NCBI GenBank assembly: GCA_943704525.1
Contig: CALSCQ010000751.1
Span: 1 to 20,693 of the forward strand
From: Pigoraptor vietnamica
Taxonomy: Eukaryota; Opisthokonta; Filasterea
Direction: 5' to 3'
Length of the DNA stretch: 20,693 nucleotides
Shown in pieces: positions 18,589 through 20,693 of this stretch. Made by a program: the position numbers and the translations under genes. Numbering within the stretch: the first letter of the stretch is position 1; each line of letters begins with the position of its first letter. Under the pieces are notes generated by a model. That model searched no databases. It was not told the DNA's origin and saw nothing but the letters and a program-made list of their open reading frames with translations.

Positions 18589-20598
18589 CTAGCTCTGGTC
18601 CTTGGCCGGACGCTTCCCCTTCGGATCGTAAGCAACCTCGTCCGCACTTCCACGACCACCCGCCCCTCCCTGATCGTTGCCGCCCTTGTCGTCATGCGAC
18701 TCGTCCGCCGGTTGCGTCTCGACAGCCGTGCCCATTGCGACGACCTCGAAAAGCATCCGCGCGCTTTGGTTGAGCACAACGTCCTCCGTGTTGGCGTAGA
18801 AAAGGAGCATGGCCTTGAGCTGGAGCCACGTGGAATTGGTGAAGTCCGGACAGATAAGCTGGACGCGTGCGAGCAGCTCGTCGAGCGAAATGACGCCGAA
18901 CCGCCAGAGGGGAATGAAGTTCATCGAAAGGGCGACTTGCCACGCTGCGGGAAAGAGAGACATTAGTCATGTGTGCACTGTCCCTGGGAACCGCGAGTCG
19001 ATACACGGCACGTCCGCATCAAGACACACAGCGGGACACAAGCGACAATGCGGCGTACCTTCGTAGAACATACTGCCGCCGTCGTCGACGACGCGCATAT
19101 CGCCGCGGTCGGACGAAAGGCCGATGTCCATGCAGCCGAAGTACCTGTTTTCATCCAAGGGCTCGCTGAAAAACGTAAGTCCGTGAGCGTCAGTCGAGTC
19201 GAGGGAGATGGACCCACGCGCCGTCGTGTCCCCAGTATCGGTGGAAGGGCCAGCGCCGGCATGGTCGTAAAGCGGTGAGGCGCCGCCTTGATCGAAAAGT
19301 GCCGCGACTTCCTCGCTCTGCAGAGCAGACAAATTCTTTTATGGGTTGCATGCACGCACAGCTGTCTGCAGCACAAATTGCCCGGCAGGCCACACAGACA
19401 ACAACATAACAAGCCGGAACGCACCGACGCAAGCTCGTTGACGTCCATCTCGTCAGCGCCCAAAAGCAAAATCTGTCGTCCGGTCCAAGGAACTTGCGCG
19501 TATTCGAGAGTCGCGCTGCTTAATGCAACGAAAGATAATGGACTGGTGAGCGTTGGTCAGAAACGGACCATCCCAAGCGTCTGCGGAAGCTTGCTCTGCA
19601 CTCAACGCAACCTCCGTACCTCTCCTCCGACCAGGGCGTTGGGCTTGCCTCGACCACAGAGGCAGGCTCGGCCGGTGCGACAGGCGCGTCATTGGGACGA
19701 CGTTGGACGCCAATCGCAGGCGATTCGTCGCGCGTGGCATCGGCCGATGCGTTCGTCTGTGAAGGGCTAGCCGCATTCGAAGAGTTACTCTGCGCAGGAC
19801 AAGGTCACTTGTCAAATCCAGCCCAAACACCGCAGTAATGGATGTAATAGCGCGCACACGTGCACGCAAAACCCACCTGATTAGTGCGCCTCTTCTTAGG
19901 CGCGGCCGGCGAGTTGTCGCCAGCGCTGCTGGGGCCCGCTTCCTCCAGCGGGCGCTTCTTGTTGTGCGAGGACCCCAAGCGCACAAACACTTTGTCGTTG
20001 CGTTCTCGCCACGCAGTAATCTCGTGCCCTTCGTATGTCGTGCGCGGCATGCCCATTTCCGCGCAATCGTCACGACATGCCTTCCCCGATTCGTGCATGT
20101 AGTAAGTGCAGCACTCGTCTTCATCGCCGTTGCCGCCGTCGGTGTTCGAATTCGGCTCTTCGTCGACGTCGTCGGCCGCGACCGTTTTGAATTGATAGTA
20201 CTCGAGGTTCCGGTTCAGTGAGTCTTTGTTCGTCACTTCAAACTTGAGGCCGAACAGGGCCGCTAACATCCCGACACGCTGAAGAAGCCCGGCTCCTGCG
20301 TCGTGCGGGATGGTGTAAAACAGTGCATCATTGGGTTCCGAGCTGAGCACTGTCACCAAACAATGGAACGAATGTCGAGTGGGACGCCACATGGACTCGT
20401 CCGAGTGACCGGTTACACTGAAAACACTCACCGAAGTCCTTGTTACGAACAACGACGATGAACTTGCCGCCCCTGCTCCACCGGATGAGGTCTCTCACCC
20501 GACATTTCTCCCTCTTGACGACTCGGCGCCTGTTGGCACCGCCAGTCTCGTACTCGACTGTTCCGAGCTCCATGTTTTGTATAAAGGGCAACAGGAGC
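18589..20598 (-). CDS. Gene C: diverged HSF-like family protein (first exon missing)
   Basis: Most diverged and longest paralogue; function unknown. Visible exons are 20598-20432, 20349-19877, 19789-19620, 19515-19425, 19317-19059 and 18944-18589, about 505 codons. The first visible exon begins in mid-codon, at the position where A and B have a phase-2 intron, so only a short first exon (7-12 codons in A and B) is missing off the right end. Family landmarks are VRDLIRWSRGGKFIVVVRN, a domain with 2-3 dozen extra residues, SLNRNLEYYQFKTV (for SLNTNMRAWGW in A), an Asp/Asn/Gly-rich insert, then CCTYYMHESGKACRDDCAEMG. A basic NLS-like stretch follows (KKRPLEE ... PKKRRTN). The C-terminus shares DDGGSMFY-x-AWQ with gene B, across an intron of the same phase, and ends in a Gly/Asp-rich tail. 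Loss of W-G in the key helix suggests altered binding or relaxed constraint. Confidence 0.72.
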
Positions 20599-20693
20599 CT
20601 GGCGGCAGGAAGTGATCGACGACAATGAAAGGAGATGCGCCGAGGCGTTAGTGCAGGAATGGGGGGAGAGAGAGAGGGGGGAGGGGGGGGGGG
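20599..20693 (-). other. Truncated gene C intron and poly-G contig end
   Basis: The end of gene C intron 1 is visible: a pyrimidine-rich tract and a CACTAAC branch-like motif (plus-strand GTTAGTG, 20648-20654), then CAG ending at 20599. The rightmost 30 bp are G with a few A, so the window ends in a G-rich low-complexity tract, as it begins with one. Confidence 0.65.

Noticed and set aside
13652-20598. Genes A, B and C as transposon-encoded proteins
   Set aside because: No transposase, integrase or reverse transcriptase motif, terminal repeats or target duplications are seen, and the genes keep several conserved introns, which fits ordinary gene duplication.

Overview
This window is nuclear DNA from an intron-rich eukaryote, most likely a free-living protist; the lineage cannot be fixed from sequence alone. 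Seven protein genes can be rebuilt as spliced models with 49 introns whose reading frames close exactly. Coding DNA is GC-rich. Introns are mostly 60-420 bp, rich in CA/TG microsatellites and G or C homopolymers, and have GTGNGT-type donors. Both ends of the window are poly-G tracts, which looks like a contig broken at homopolymers. A minor-class (U12-type) AT-AC intron shows that the organism has, or recently had, a minor spliceosome. An NDRG gene argues against a fungus.

Left half (1-12841), conserved housekeeping genes: (i) CPSF73/YSH1, the pre-mRNA 3'-end endonuclease, minus strand, 13 exons visible, C-terminal part lost off the left end; (ii) head to head with it, SGF29, the H3K4me3 reader of SAGA/ATAC, plus strand, 9 exons, complete, carrying the AT-AC intron; (iii) a DEAD-box RNA helicase of the MSS116 / plant RH25-RH26-RH31 type with RG-rich tails, plus strand, 4 exons; (iv) an NDRG-family alpha/beta-hydrolase-fold protein, minus strand, 12 exons, tail to tail with the helicase.

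Right half (13652-20598): three diverged paralogues (here A, B and C) of a family I cannot name. Each has an N-terminal domain whose pattern resembles a heat-shock-factor-type winged helix: a W-[ST]-x-x-G strand motif, then an L/V-N-x-x-[ML] helix ending in W-G-[FW] or its equivalent, then a [WC]-T-Y-x-x-H segment. Basic NLS-like and acidic low-complexity stretches follow. The first three introns share position and phase in all three genes, which supports common descent. Gene C lacks its first exon, lost off the right end. A and B converge; B and C are in tandem. This cluster is the best candidate for something undescribed.

The housekeeping genes act in general mRNA production (transcription coactivation, 3' cleavage, RNA remodelling), but nothing suggests they form a functional cluster. 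The A/B/C family is inferred to be nuclear and possibly DNA-binding.
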